Positions 1 to 7,535 of a DNA stretch of 33,137 bases are shown here, in pieces (within the stretch, counting starts at the first letter, position 1; the number at the start of each line of letters is the position of its first letter). The stretch spans positions 1-33,137 of the forward strand of contig WGAM01000018.1 in the NCBI GenBank assembly GCA_015494795.1, in the 5' to 3' direction. The stretch is from Campylobacterota bacterium. Its GTDB lineage: Bacteria; Campylobacterota; Campylobacteria; Campylobacterales; Sulfurovaceae. The notes under the pieces are model-generated. The model was given only the letters and a program-made list of their open reading frames with translations. It made no database searches and was not told where the DNA came from. A program made the position numbers and the translations under genes.

Positions 1-258
1 GAGAGCTATACTTCTAAGTGCTCGTACCTTGACAATGAACCAATAGAAAAACACGAAGTCTATATGGGCTCACGCATAAAGCGTGGACTATTTAGAACCT
101 CAAAAGGATATTTGATTAATGCCGATGTAAATGGTGCTGCAAATATCCTATCTAAGTTCTTAAAAAGTAACTCTCAGCCCCTACCAAAAGTAGTAGCCAA
201 GAGATATGGGTGCGTCAATCATCCGCTAAGATTAAAATTAAACGACTTAGTCGCTTAA
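1..258 (+). CDS. tnpB: TnpB (IS200/IS605 OrfB family) C-terminal fragment, cut by window edge
   Basis: The reading frame is open from base 1 to a TAA at 256-258, giving 85 visible residues; the N-terminus lies outside the window. The motif [11 protein letters not shown] (codons 39-49) matches the third RuvC catalytic motif of TnpB, with the likely catalytic Asp at bases 124-126. The upstream [11 protein letters not shown] segment matches the zinc-ribbon region of the family, but only one of its usual cysteines is present, as in other members that have lost the metal site. TnpB proteins are RNA-guided DNA nucleases that help keep the element at its site. No tnpA is visible; it could lie to the left or be absent. 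The ATG at 64 is internal, not a real start. Whether the full gene is intact cannot be judged. Confidence 0.85.
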   Translation, partial: ESYTSKCSYLDNEPIEKHEVYMGSRIKRGLFRTSKGYLINADVNGAANILSKFLKSNSQPLPKVVAKRYGCVNHPLRLKLNDLVA

Positions 259-297
259 AAATCTTCAAGCCTCATCCTTTAGGGTGGGGTAATTGAC
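1..297 (+). mobile_element. Right end of an IS200/IS605-type element
   Basis: The tnpB fragment is followed 11 bases after its stop by a hairpin at 270-289: CCTCATCC, loop TTTA, GGGTGGGG, eight pairs counting two G-T pairs. IS200/IS605 elements end in subterminal hairpins rather than inverted repeats, and the end lies just beyond the hairpin, so I place the boundary at about 290-297. The exact last base cannot be fixed without an empty-site sequence. Host sequence resumes at the rplY stop codon (304). On the minus strand this hairpin lies directly downstream of rplY, followed by a run of T, so it may also end rplY transcription (inference). Confidence 0.65.
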
Positions 298-303
298 AAT
301 AGA

Positions 304-840
304 CTATTTTGCTTTAATTACACCACAAATAGCCACATTCTCTCTATCCATTAGACGACAATTTTTAGGAGCTTCTATATCTCTCACTAATATAGCATCA
401 TCTCTATCAAGTGGAGTAACATCTAATAGAAACTCTTTAGGCATATCTTCAATAGTTCCTCTAACCTTTATTCTCTTTTTAGATTGAACTAATACACCCT
501 TATTTTTAAGACCTTTTGGAATACCTGTTGTTCTAACTGGGATAAGAAAGTTTGTAACTTGATTTGGAACGGCAACTCTTAAATCAACATGAAGAACATC
601 ACCATGAACTGGGTGTAGTTGATACTCTTGAATAACTACTTTTAACTCTTTGTCAGCAACTTTTATATCTAAGGTTAAATTCTCTTTTCTTCTTACAGAT
701 TTTATAAAATCACCTCTCTTAAAAGCAGCTTGAATATTCTCTACACCTTTTGCATAGATGTTAGCTGTTAGATAACCATCTCTTCTTAGTCTTCTTGCAG
801 AAGCTGAGCCGATACTCTCTCTAATAATACCTTCTAACAT
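304..840 (-). CDS. rplY: 50S ribosomal protein L25 (CTC form)
   Basis: This 178-residue protein matches the long CTC form of bacterial L25, which binds 5S rRNA in the large subunit. The N-terminal L25 beta-barrel spans about residues 1-90 and includes YQLHPVHGDVLHVDL, followed by the C-terminal TL5/CTC domain. The start is ATG at 838-840. An AAGGA box lies about 10 bases upstream and a TATAAT -10 box at 873-878. The gene is monocistronic here. Its stop codon abuts the right end of an IS605-type element, so the original downstream neighbour (pth in many relatives) is not seen. The reading frame is intact. Confidence 0.95.
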   Translation of the reverse strand: MLEGIIRESIGSASARRLRRDGYLTANIYAKGVENIQAAFKRGDFIKSVRRKENLTLDIKVADKELKVVIQEYQLHPVHGDVLHVDLRVAVPNQVTNFLIPVRTTGIPKGLKNKGVLVQSKKRIKVRGTIEDMPKEFLLDVTPLDRDDAILVRDIEAPKNCRLMDRENVAICGVIKAK

Positions 841-872
841 TTAATTATGTCCTTATTTTAAAATTGGACGCA

Positions 873-878
873 ATTATA
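873..878 (-). promoter_or_regulatory. Probable -10 box for rplY
   Basis: Read on the minus strand this is TATAAT preceded by AGC. The expected transcription start is near 866, leaving a leader of about 26 bases that carries the AAGGA ribosome site. No clear -35 is seen, which is normal for sigma-70 promoters in this phylum. Confidence 0.55.
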
Positions 879-967
879 GCTAAATATTTATACTAAGAAT
901 ATTAAAAGCTAACATTCTCCACCCCTAAATTAATAAGTAAAATCTATTTTTTTGTATAGAAAGTGTG

Positions 968-983
968 GAGAGCATTAGCTCTC
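968..983 (-). terminator. Hairpin spanning the kinase stop codon, possible terminator
   Basis: A perfect 6-bp stem, GAGAGC / GCTCTC with a 4-base loop, encloses the TAA of the hybrid kinase. There is no immediate T-run, so termination is uncertain. The right arm can also pair with a TCTCCAC/GTGGAGA repeat formed with 916-922. Confidence 0.35.
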
Positions 984-3119
984 TTCTATATTTAATATAT
1001 CTAATGCTACATCAAATTTATAACTCTTTACTAAAGTTTTAATTTTTGTAAATATCTCTATCTCTTCATCAGATAGACTATAACCCTCTATCTCCTTTAT
1101 AACAGCATTACACCGTTTTGGTCTTCTACTCTTTAGTGCATCTCTTAATTTATAGAATATTCTATTTTGAACAGTAATAGTAGAGTGGCTTATATTACTC
1201 TGAGGTGTATATTTTAATATAGTCTCATATAGCTCCTCTACATTTATTGGCTTATTAATATGCGAGTTCATTCCACATTTTATGCTCTTAGCAATATCAT
1301 CTTTCATTGCATTTGCTGTAATTGCAATAATTGGAATATCCTTATCTTTTTTTCTAATAATCTCTGTAGCCTTATATCCATCCATAATTGGCATCTGTAT
1401 ATCCATAAGTATAAGTGTATATTTATCTGATTGAAATCTCTCTACAGCCTCTTTTCCATTAGATGCAATATCTAACTCTATTTTAGAGTTCTCTAGTAAT
1501 CCCATAACTATCTCTTGGTTTATCTCATTATCATCAACAAGCAATATTTTACACCCTCTAAGCATATTTATATTATATTTTAATTTCTTATCTCTACCTA
1601 TAGGCTCTATATATTTTATAGTCTCTCTCTTATCTCTCACCTCTTTTAACTCAATCTCAAAGGTAAAACTACTACCTACGCCATATTCACTCTCAACCCA
1701 TATCTTACCACCCATAAGTTCAACAAGTTGTTTAGATATGGTAAGTCCTAGACCTGTACCACCATAATCTCTAGTTGTACTTCCATCAGCTTGAGAAAAT
1801 GCCCTAAAAATCTTCTCTTGCTTATCTTTAGTTAAACCAATACCTGTATCTTTTACAATAAATTTAAATCTATCTTTAGCAACTCTACTTACAAATAGCG
1901 TTATTTTTCCTCCATTTTGAGTAAATTTTACAGCATTACTAAATAGATTATTTAAAATCTGTGATACCCTTAAGCTATCACCATATAGTTTTTTAGGAGT
2001 ATCTCTATTATACTCTATTTTAATCTCTATACTCTTTTTTCTAGCTTGAAACTTTATAAGGTCTAGCGTATTTTCTATTAAGTTATCTAAATTAAACTCA
2101 ACCTTATCAATTATAAGCTTTCCTGACTCTATTTTAGATAAATCTAATATATCATTAATTATAGATAGTAGTGATTTAGCAGAGTTTTCAATCTTTTCTA
2201 TATAATTTCTCTGTTTAGTTGTAAGATTTGATTGAAGTACTAGATAACTCATGCCAACAATACCATTAATAGGTGTTCTTATCTCATGTGACATATTTGC
2301 TAAAAATTCTGATTTAAGTTTAGATGTCTCTTCTGCTTTTATCTTTAATCTATTTAATCTAATAAAATTTTTTTCAAGTTGAGATTGTAGTCTATTAAAT
2401 CCATTAACAAGCATACCTATCTCATCATCTTGTTTAGGTATCATCTTTTTTGAGAAATCTGGCTTCTCTTTTATAAGATTATCTAAAGAGTTATATACCT
2501 TTTCAAATCTACTCTTAATATTATATATCAAATATAGAGCCATACCTACAATAACAAGTAGTCCCAAAATAGATAATATCAGTGAGAGTTGAAAATAGCT
2601 ATTTGTATTTTTAGATACCTCTCTAATAGAGTTTTTTAAAATATTATATGATTTTATCTTCTGACTATTATATAATCTATATATCTTATCTCTAATCTCT
2701 TGAAAAGATTTAATATGTTTGCTATCTCTTATATTTAATGCTAACTCTTTAGTTGTCTCTACTCCAATATTATAAAACTCTTGAAGTAGCTCTTTCTCTT
2801 TTCTTATTATATTTCTACTACTATATTTGCTTAACTCATCTAATCTTTTATCAATCTCAATTTTACTTTTTGTAATCTGTTTTAATCCATCTATCTCTCC
2901 TGTTGTAGCTACATCATTAAATCGAATAATAATATTTCGTAAAATAGATAGATTTTCCCTATCTAAAAAAGCAATTTGAGATTTTTTAAGTTCAATACTA
3001 TTTAACTCATCAATACTATCTCTTGTAAATTGGTAACTTATTGATATATAAACTATAAAAAAGAGTAAAATAATTATAAATATAATACGAACTTTTTGAG
3101 TTATACTAAAGTTAAACAT
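975..3119 (-). CDS. Hybrid sensor histidine kinase with receiver domain
   Basis: This 714-residue inner-membrane kinase has TM1 at about 10-30, a helical periplasmic region at 31-175, TM2 at 178-200 and a HAMP-like linker at 201-255. The HisKA domain carries the phospho-acceptor H278 (MSHEIRTP). The ATPase domain shows NLFSNAVKF (N box), DTGIGL (G1) and GGTGLGLTISK (G2). A receiver domain follows at about 522-637, with acidic pair D529/D530, acceptor D573 and K623. A tail of about 75 residues has no domain I recognise. All catalytic residues are present. It is the downstream gene of a minus-strand block with a PstS-like protein 60 bases upstream and separate HPt and receiver proteins, suggesting a multi-step phosphorelay. 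The periplasmic partner may supply the signal (inference). Confidence 0.93.
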   Translation of the reverse strand: MFNFSITQKVRIIFIIILLFFIVYISISYQFTRDSIDELNSIELKKSQIAFLDRENLSILRNIIIRFNDVATTGEIDGLKQITKSKIEIDKRLDELSKYSSRNIIRKEKELLQEFYNIGVETTKELALNIRDSKHIKSFQEIRDKIYRLYNSQKIKSYNILKNSIREVSKNTNSYFQLSLILSILGLLVIVGMALYLIYNIKSRFEKVYNSLDNLIKEKPDFSKKMIPKQDDEIGMLVNGFNRLQSQLEKNFIRLNRLKIKAEETSKLKSEFLANMSHEIRTPINGIVGMSYLVLQSNLTTKQRNYIEKIENSAKSLLSIINDILDLSKIESGKLIIDKVEFNLDNLIENTLDLIKFQARKKSIEIKIEYNRDTPKKLYGDSLRVSQILNNLFSNAVKFTQNGGKITLFVSRVAKDRFKFIVKDTGIGLTKDKQEKIFRAFSQADGSTTRDYGGTGLGLTISKQLVELMGGKIWVESEYGVGSSFTFEIELKEVRDKRETIKYIEPIGRDKKLKYNINMLRGCKILLVDDNEINQEIVMGLLENSKIELDIASNGKEAVERFQSDKYTLILMDIQMPIMDGYKATEIIRKKDKDIPIIAITANAMKDDIAKSIKCGMNSHINKPINVEELYETILKYTPQSNISHSTITVQNRIFYKLRDALKSRRPKRCNAVIKEIEGYSLSDEEIEIFTKIKTLVKSYKFDVALDILNIEES

Positions 3120-3179
3120 GTTAACATATATTTCCCTTATCTAAATATTAAGGAAATAATATCATATTTTAAAGAAGAA

Positions 3180-3563
3180 TTATCTAATAGTAAATAGAAC
3201 TTTTCCTGATAATTTACTCTTAGTATAAGATATAACTTTTGGATTTTGTTTTATTTTCTGCTCTATTTGAGAAGTTGATAGTCTCTCTGGGGGCTGTTTA
3301 TTACCTCTATATATCTCTTTCATCCAATAGGCATGTAGCTGTTTTGGTGTCTTTTTTATAACCTTTTTACAAAACTCATTATAACTATCTTTATTATCTA
3401 TCGGTATCACCTTTACCCCATTAATAGTATCTGTTTTTTTTAGATATACTTTAGCTAATGCTTCTATTGTAACTCCTTTAAGAGGGCTTTTAGGGGATAT
3501 TATGATAGAAATATCTGCAAATGCAACTGTATTAAATAGTATATAGAATGCAAATAGTTTCAT
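3180..3563 (-). CDS. Small periplasmic PstS-like (phosphate-binding-protein-like) domain protein
   Basis: This 127-residue protein has a signal peptide at about 1-16 (cleavage near VAFA-D) and one short periplasmic-binding-protein fold related to PstS. The family shows as an ISP..P segment near the mature start, a VYLKK segment, IDNKD, then QLHAYWMKEIYRGNKQPP and a YTKSKL segment. It is much shorter than true PstS (over 300 residues), with roughly one lobe, and no ABC transporter genes lie nearby. Such proteins are common in this phylum next to membrane kinases. The probable role is a periplasmic ligand-sensing partner of the adjacent hybrid kinase. Whether the ligand is phosphate is not shown. 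The ribosome site AAGGAGAG lies just upstream of the ATG at 3561-3563. Confidence 0.8.
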   Translation of the reverse strand: MKLFAFYILFNTVAFADISIIISPKSPLKGVTIEALAKVYLKKTDTINGVKVIPIDNKDSYNEFCKKVIKKTPKQLHAYWMKEIYRGNKQPPERLSTSQIEQKIKQNPKVISYTKSKLSGKVLFTIR

Positions 3564-3659
3564 TCTCTCTCCTTAACATTAATATTAAAAGTATATCCTC
3601 AAAATATTAATTAAAACTTAAAAAATAATATTTATTCAAATTTTTAAACTAAAAAATAT

Positions 3660-4334
3660 TTATTTTAAATATATATCTATGGAGTTCTCCAACTCTTTAA
3701 TGTTAATTGGTTTGAAAATATATTTAGTAGAGTTATTATCTAAAATTTTATTAAAATTTACTTTTTTACTCTCTTCAATAAGTAATATTATTGGTATTTC
3801 CATATCTGTAATATAATTATATAGTTTAAAAATATCTGTATTATCTATAGTGGTATCTAATAGAACAATTGATATTGACTCCTCTTTTAGAGTATCTAAT
3901 GCACTATCTCTATCTAATGCAACAACTACATCATATTTTTCATCAAAGACTTCAACTAAAATATCAATATCTATAATCTTATCACTAATAAGTAGAACTG
4001 TTCTATTTTCACTCTCTTCAAATGCTAAAATTAATTCATTAATAACTATAGATAACTCTTTTGAAAACTCTTTAAAACTTTCTATATTTTTGCTATTATG
4101 AATGGCTGTTGTTATTTTACTTAAATTTATCATGCCAAGAGTAGAGGAGAGTCCTTTGATACTATGTATTGTATCTTTCTGTTCACTATCTTTTAATCTA
4201 TCTATTTTTAAATCTCTATAACGATTTAAGAAATTATTTAAGATTTTAAGATATAATTTTTTATTATGGTTTAAATACTTTAAACCTATATCTGTATCTA
4301 TATTTTTAAAGTATGGTAACTCTATATTTTCCAT
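3660..4334 (-). CDS. HPt phosphotransfer protein fused to a receiver domain
   Basis: In this 224-residue cytoplasmic protein the N-terminal half is an HPt domain with the canonical HSIKG motif, phospho-acceptor His at residue 57. The C-terminal half (about 111-224) is a divergent receiver with D160 (IVLLD) and K208 (FKPIN). Its N-terminal acidic pair is reduced to a single Asp in ISDK, so Mg2+ binding and phosphorylation may be weak. The order HPt-REC is the reverse of the usual REC-HPt tail of hybrid kinases. It sits 31 bases from the single-domain receiver gene and 96 bases upstream of the PstS-like gene, all on one strand. It could carry phosphate from the hybrid kinase receiver to another receiver. 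No output domain is visible. Confidence 0.85.
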   Translation of the reverse strand: MENIELPYFKNIDTDIGLKYLNHNKKLYLKILNNFLNRYRDLKIDRLKDSEQKDTIHSIKGLSSTLGMINLSKITTAIHNSKNIESFKEFSKELSIVINELILAFEESENRTVLLISDKIIDIDILVEVFDEKYDVVVALDRDSALDTLKEESISIVLLDTTIDNTDIFKLYNYITDMEIPIILLIEESKKVNFNKILDNNSTKYIFKPINIKELENSIDIYLK

Positions 4335-4365
4335 GATATTCCCCTCTGTTTATAAAAAAATTATA

Positions 4366-4731
4366 TTATATAATATATCGAAAAAATGTTTTATATAGCC
4401 TTTTAGGCTCTATTGGTTTAGATAAATGCTCATTCATTCCTACCTCTCTGCTTCTATCTATTGAATTTCTATCAATATGTGAAGTTAATGCTACTATTGG
4501 TATATTCTTATTTACTAATCTTATCTTTTTAGTAGCTTCATAACCATTCATTATGGGCATATCAATATCCATTAAGATTAGAGAATAGTTAATATATCTA
4601 CACTTTTCTACAGCCTCTTTTCCATTATTTGCAATATCTATCTCAAATTTACTATCTTCTAAAAGTCCTAATATAATATCTTGATTAATTTTTTTATCTT
4701 CTGTGAGAAGTATTTTTATCTTTTTTATCAT
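4366..4731 (-). CDS. Single-domain response regulator
   Basis: This 121-residue protein is a receiver domain and nothing else. The acidic pair is E11/D12, the acceptor D55 (LILMD), the switch residue T83 and the conserved Lys K105 (SKPIE). It closely resembles the receiver of the hybrid kinase at 975-3119: both share an INQ(D/E)I segment, then LLE-SK, then NGKEAVE and MDI-MPIM-GY in register, pointing to a fairly recent duplication within the locus. Without an output domain it must act by protein contact or as a phosphate sink, like CheY or Spo0F. Its start at 4729-4731 has only a weak AGGT ribosome site. It lies 75 bases downstream of the phytase-like gene. Confidence 0.9.
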   Translation of the reverse strand: MIKKIKILLTEDKKINQDIILGLLEDSKFEIDIANNGKEAVEKCRYINYSLILMDIDMPIMNGYEATKKIRLVNKNIPIVALTSHIDRNSIDRSREVGMNEHLSKPIEPKRLYKTFFRYII

Positions 4732-4806
4732 CTATACCTATCTATAATGTTTTATTTTAATAAAAAAGAATAGTATCAATATAGTTAGTAATAAAAATGA
4801 AATTAT

Positions 4807-4832
4807 TTATCTATTTACTTTAAAATAGATAA
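4807..4832 (-). terminator. Inverted repeat over the 3' end of the phytase-like gene
   Basis: TTATCTATTT at 4807-4816 pairs perfectly with AAATAGATAA at 4823-4832 (10 bp, 6-base loop) and includes the stop codon. The stem is A/T-rich and the T-rich stretch begins about 9 bases later, so it is a weak terminator candidate. Confidence 0.4.
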
Positions 4833-5727
4833 GCATAGTAGATATAAAAAAGTGTCCATTATTATCTGAAACCATTACATATCTATCTTTTCCAACCCTA
4901 GCTAAACCCTCAAAATTATTATAGCCTCCCCCATTATCACTATTAAATACCTCTAAAACTTCTGATTTACAATTTCTATATCTATCACATCTATCTAAAT
5001 ATACTTTTTTTAGAGTAATATAGATAGGATAGGTTAATCCTCTATATGCTCTCTCTAATACTAAAATATTTCCATCACTCATTACCTCTAATGCTGTAAT
5101 AGCAGAGTTAGGGTAAGATTGAGCCTTAAAGTGCCACTCCTCTCCATTTAGAGAGTATATTGTTTGATTAATATTTTTTTGTCTATTAATAGGATATTCA
5201 GTTGCTACTAATATACCATATTTAGGGTGATATGCAATAGCCTCAAACATACTATTTTTACTCTTATATATATGTCTATTTTGTAGTTTTTTAGGTATTT
5301 TATAGTTAAATAGTAATCTTCCACTTTTACTTATCTTTTTTACTCTTGGATACCTCTCAAATGAAGCTATAAGTTCATCTCTACTATTATGAGTTAATCC
5401 CTCAATATCTGGGTGTAAAATTTTACCTTTTAGAGTTCTAATATGGAAAGCATTTAAATATTTAAGTCTCTCTATTCTATTTCTAAATTTAGCATAGAAA
5501 GAGTAGAAATATCCTCTATCTCCTATCATATATAATCTATGTCTCTTTTTATCATAGGTTAAATCAGATACTCCTTCAAAAGGGATACCATTTTTATCCA
5601 TAAATATAAGACTCCTCTGGTCTAATATTGTAATTTTGCTATTAATACTACCTTTTGCAATGAGAGGTGTAATTGTGCAACCTGAAAATATAAAATAGAT
5701 AATAATTAATATAATTCTCTTTTTCAT
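4807..5727 (-). CDS. Phytase-like (esterase-like activity of phytase) lipoprotein
   Basis: This 306-residue protein has a lipoprotein signal with lipobox FSGC (acylated Cys17), so it should be membrane-anchored outside the cytoplasm. The body resembles the esterase-like phytase beta-propeller family. Repeated blocks include EGVSDLTYD then YMIGDRG, DIEGLTH, FEAIAYHPKYGILVATE and NFEGLARV then VMVSDNNG. Substrate is unknown, and family members are rarely characterised, so true phytase activity is not established. It is the first gene of the minus-strand signalling block. Together with the PstS-like protein it hints at phosphate or organic-phosphate use (inference). The ATG at 5725-5727 has no Shine-Dalgarno box, and a TATAAT lies 7 bases upstream, so the mRNA may be leaderless. 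Confidence 0.72.
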   Translation of the reverse strand: MKKRIILIIIYFIFSGCTITPLIAKGSINSKITILDQRSLIFMDKNGIPFEGVSDLTYDKKRHRLYMIGDRGYFYSFYAKFRNRIERLKYLNAFHIRTLKGKILHPDIEGLTHNSRDELIASFERYPRVKKISKSGRLLFNYKIPKKLQNRHIYKSKNSMFEAIAYHPKYGILVATEYPINRQKNINQTIYSLNGEEWHFKAQSYPNSAITALEVMSDGNILVLERAYRGLTYPIYITLKKVYLDRCDRYRNCKSEVLEVFNSDNGGGYNNFEGLARVGKDRYVMVSDNNGHFFISTMLIYFKVNR

Positions 5728-5734
5728 AAAAAAG

Positions 5735-5740
5735 ATTATA
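5735..5740 (-). promoter_or_regulatory. Probable -10 box for the phytase-like gene
   Basis: On the minus strand this is TATAAT in the context TTTGATATAATC. Only 7 bases separate it from the ATG, so the transcript would begin at or next to the start codon. Confidence 0.5.
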
Positions 5741-5861
5741 TCAAAGATAACACAAAATAATATAAATTTTTTTATATTTATATCCTATTTAATCACATTA
5801 TTAATAGAAAAAAGATAAAATGGTAATATGTCATAAATTATAACATCTTAGGGAGTCTATT

Positions 5862-6506
5862 TTGCAAAGTAAACAGTATTCAGTTAAGGTTTATGAGTGT
5901 GGTATTGACGATGAAGAGAGGTTTATTGCCTTTTTTAATACAAATTATGCTCTTTTTAAAGACCATCTTATTGTTATAAATGGTTATTTAAGTCAGAATA
6001 TCAAAAACTATCTAAATTCAAAATCTTTAACTTTTATTAATAATATAAAACTTCCAAGGGGGAGGTCAAGAAAGGCTCTTGAGGAGGAGTTCTCTATTCA
6101 AAAAAGAGAGTGTGACATAGATAGAATTATTGCTCAAACAGAGTTAGAAAAACTCTCAAATAGACTTCAAAACAATCTAAGTGTAATAGATGAGATAGTC
6201 CGTAGTGGTAGAGTAATAGAGATAGATGGAGATTTACTACTACTAAATAGAGTAAATAGTGGAGCAACTATATATACTAGTGGTAATCTAATTATTACAC
6301 AGCTGGTTGAGGGTTCTATTCGGTGTGATGGTAATTTTATGATAATAATGGCTTCATCAAAAGCAAATATAATATTTCATGGTGTTGAGATTGATAGTAA
6401 ATTTTTAGAAGATAGATTAAATAGGGTTGAACTAAAAGGTGAAGAGATAGTTATTAACCCTGTTTTAAAAAGGAGACAAATTGGGTATTGTAATAGCAGT
6501 AATTAG
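5862..6506 (+). CDS. minC: Septum site-determining protein MinC
   Basis: MinC is the FtsZ antagonist of the Min system. This 214-residue protein has an N-terminal FtsZ-binding domain (about 1-95) and a C-terminal beta-helix for MinD binding and dimerisation (about 110-205). The latter is recognised from VRSGRVIEIDGDLLLL, then VNSGATIYTSGNL and a GSIRCDGN turn. The start is TTG at 5862-5864, set by a GGGAG box 6 bases upstream; no in-frame ATG fits better. The 3' end overlaps minD by 26 bases, so the two are translationally coupled. TAATAT at 5824-5829 or TAAAAT at 5816-5821 could serve as the -10 box. First gene of minCDE. Confidence 0.93.
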   Translation: MQSKQYSVKVYECGIDDEERFIAFFNTNYALFKDHLIVINGYLSQNIKNYLNSKSLTFINNIKLPRGRSRKALEEEFSIQKRECDIDRIIAQTELEKLSNRLQNNLSVIDEIVRSGRVIEIDGDLLLLNRVNSGATIYTSGNLIITQLVEGSIRCDGNFMIIMASSKANIIFHGVEIDSKFLEDRLNRVELKGEEIVINPVLKRRQIGYCNSSN

Positions 6507-7293
6507 TGGAAAAGGTGGCGTAGGTAAGACTACAGCAGTGGCTAATCTTGGATTAGGTGTGGCTATGAATGGAAAAAGATGTGCTGTTGTTGATTTTGAT
6601 ATTGGACAGAGAAATTTAGATATGATTTTAGGTTTAGAGAACCGTGTTGTTTATGATATAGTTCAAGTTATGGACGGTGAAGCATCTCTAAAACAGGCTC
6701 TAATTAAGAGTAAAGTAGATGATAATCTCCGTTTTTTAGCTGCTTCACAGAGTAAAGATAAGAGAGTTTTAAACTCTAAAAAGGTTCAAAAATTAGTAAA
6801 AGAGCTAAAAGATAATTTTGATTATGTCATATTAGACTCTCCTGCTGGAATTGAGAGTGGATTTGAGCATACAATTGAGTTTGCAGATGCAGCTATTATT
6901 GTTGTTAATCCTGAAGTATCATCTATTAGAGATGCAGATAGAGCTATTGGAATATTGGACTCTAAATCTCAAAAGGTTAAAGATGGTGGAGAGGTAGCTA
7001 AATATCTTATTATCAATAGGATTGTAGCAGATATGGTTCAGAGTGGTGAGATGCTCAAGAGTGATGATATTTTAGATATTTTAAATATCAAACTTGTGGG
7101 GAAAGTACCTGAAGATAGTGGTGTAATTGATGCTTCAAATCAAGGTAAACCTGTAATTTTAGATAAACACTCAATTGCAGGTCAAGCCTATAAGAGAATA
7201 TCTGCTCGTCTATGTGGAAAGAAGATTGATATGAAAGATGTTGAGGTTACAGACTCTAGTCTATTTAAAAAATTAGCAGGAATATTTAAATAA
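6481..7293 (+). CDS. minD: Septum site-determining ATPase MinD
   Basis: MinD is the membrane-cycling ATPase that recruits MinC and is displaced by MinE. This 270-residue protein has the deviant Walker A motif GKGGVGKTT near residues 10-18, the Walker A' block VVDFDIGQRNLD, DSPAG as Walker B region, and a C-terminal amphipathic membrane-targeting helix (LFKKLAGIFK). The start is TTG at 6481, with AGGAG at 6471-6475 and 5-base spacing, inside the end of minC. It shares one base with minE (TAATG). All features of an active MinD are present. Confidence 0.97.
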   Translation: MGIVIAVISGKGGVGKTTAVANLGLGVAMNGKRCAVVDFDIGQRNLDMILGLENRVVYDIVQVMDGEASLKQALIKSKVDDNLRFLAASQSKDKRVLNSKKVQKLVKELKDNFDYVILDSPAGIESGFEHTIEFADAAIIVVNPEVSSIRDADRAIGILDSKSQKVKDGGEVAKYLIINRIVADMVQSGEMLKSDDILDILNIKLVGKVPEDSGVIDASNQGKPVILDKHSIAGQAYKRISARLCGKKIDMKDVEVTDSSLFKKLAGIFK

Positions 7294-7529
7294 TGTTCGA
7301 TTTTTGGAGAAAAAGAAAGAGTGCATCTGTAGCAAAAGATAGATTAAGTATTGCAATTATGTCTGATAGGGGATGTAAGGATATATATCCCTTTATGGAT
7401 AACTTAAAAAAAGAGATAGTTGAAGTTGTAAGAAAATATGTTGGAGTTAGAGGAATTGAGATAAAAAAGGAGATTGATGGAAGTTTTGAGGCTATCTCTA
7501 TTGATGTATTTTTAGAAAAAGATAGATAA
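7293..7529 (+). CDS. minE: Cell division topological specificity factor MinE
   Basis: This 78-residue protein is the usual length for MinE. It has an N-terminal basic, membrane-contacting segment (MFDFWRKRKSA), an anti-MinCD segment around RLSIAIMSDRG, and a topological specificity domain ending in VFLEKDR. MinE stimulates MinD ATPase and drives pole-to-pole oscillation. The ATG overlaps the minD stop by one base. Its stop lies one base from the stop of the convergent lytic transglycosylase gene. Confidence 0.95.
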   Translation: MFDFWRKRKSASVAKDRLSIAIMSDRGCKDIYPFMDNLKKEIVEVVRKYVGVRGIEIKKEIDGSFEAISIDVFLEKDR

Positions 7530-7535
7530 TCTATC
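7521..7535. terminator. Palindrome spanning both stop codons of convergent minE and slt
   Basis: GATAGAT-A-ATCTATC is a 15-base near-perfect palindrome covering the minE TAA (7527-7529) and the slt TAG (7531-7533 on the minus strand). As RNA it forms a 6-bp AGATAG/CTATCT stem on either strand. It may act as a weak bidirectional terminator; there is no strong T-run. Confidence 0.3.

Noticed and set aside
293-487. Plus-strand ORF of 64 codons over the rplY end
   Set aside because: It lies entirely antisense to rplY apart from a few bases, with no ribosome site and a composition that mirrors the opposite strand.
3180-3563. True PstS phosphate transporter subunit
   Set aside because: Too short (127 residues) and no pstC, pstA or pstB nearby; only the fold family is supported.
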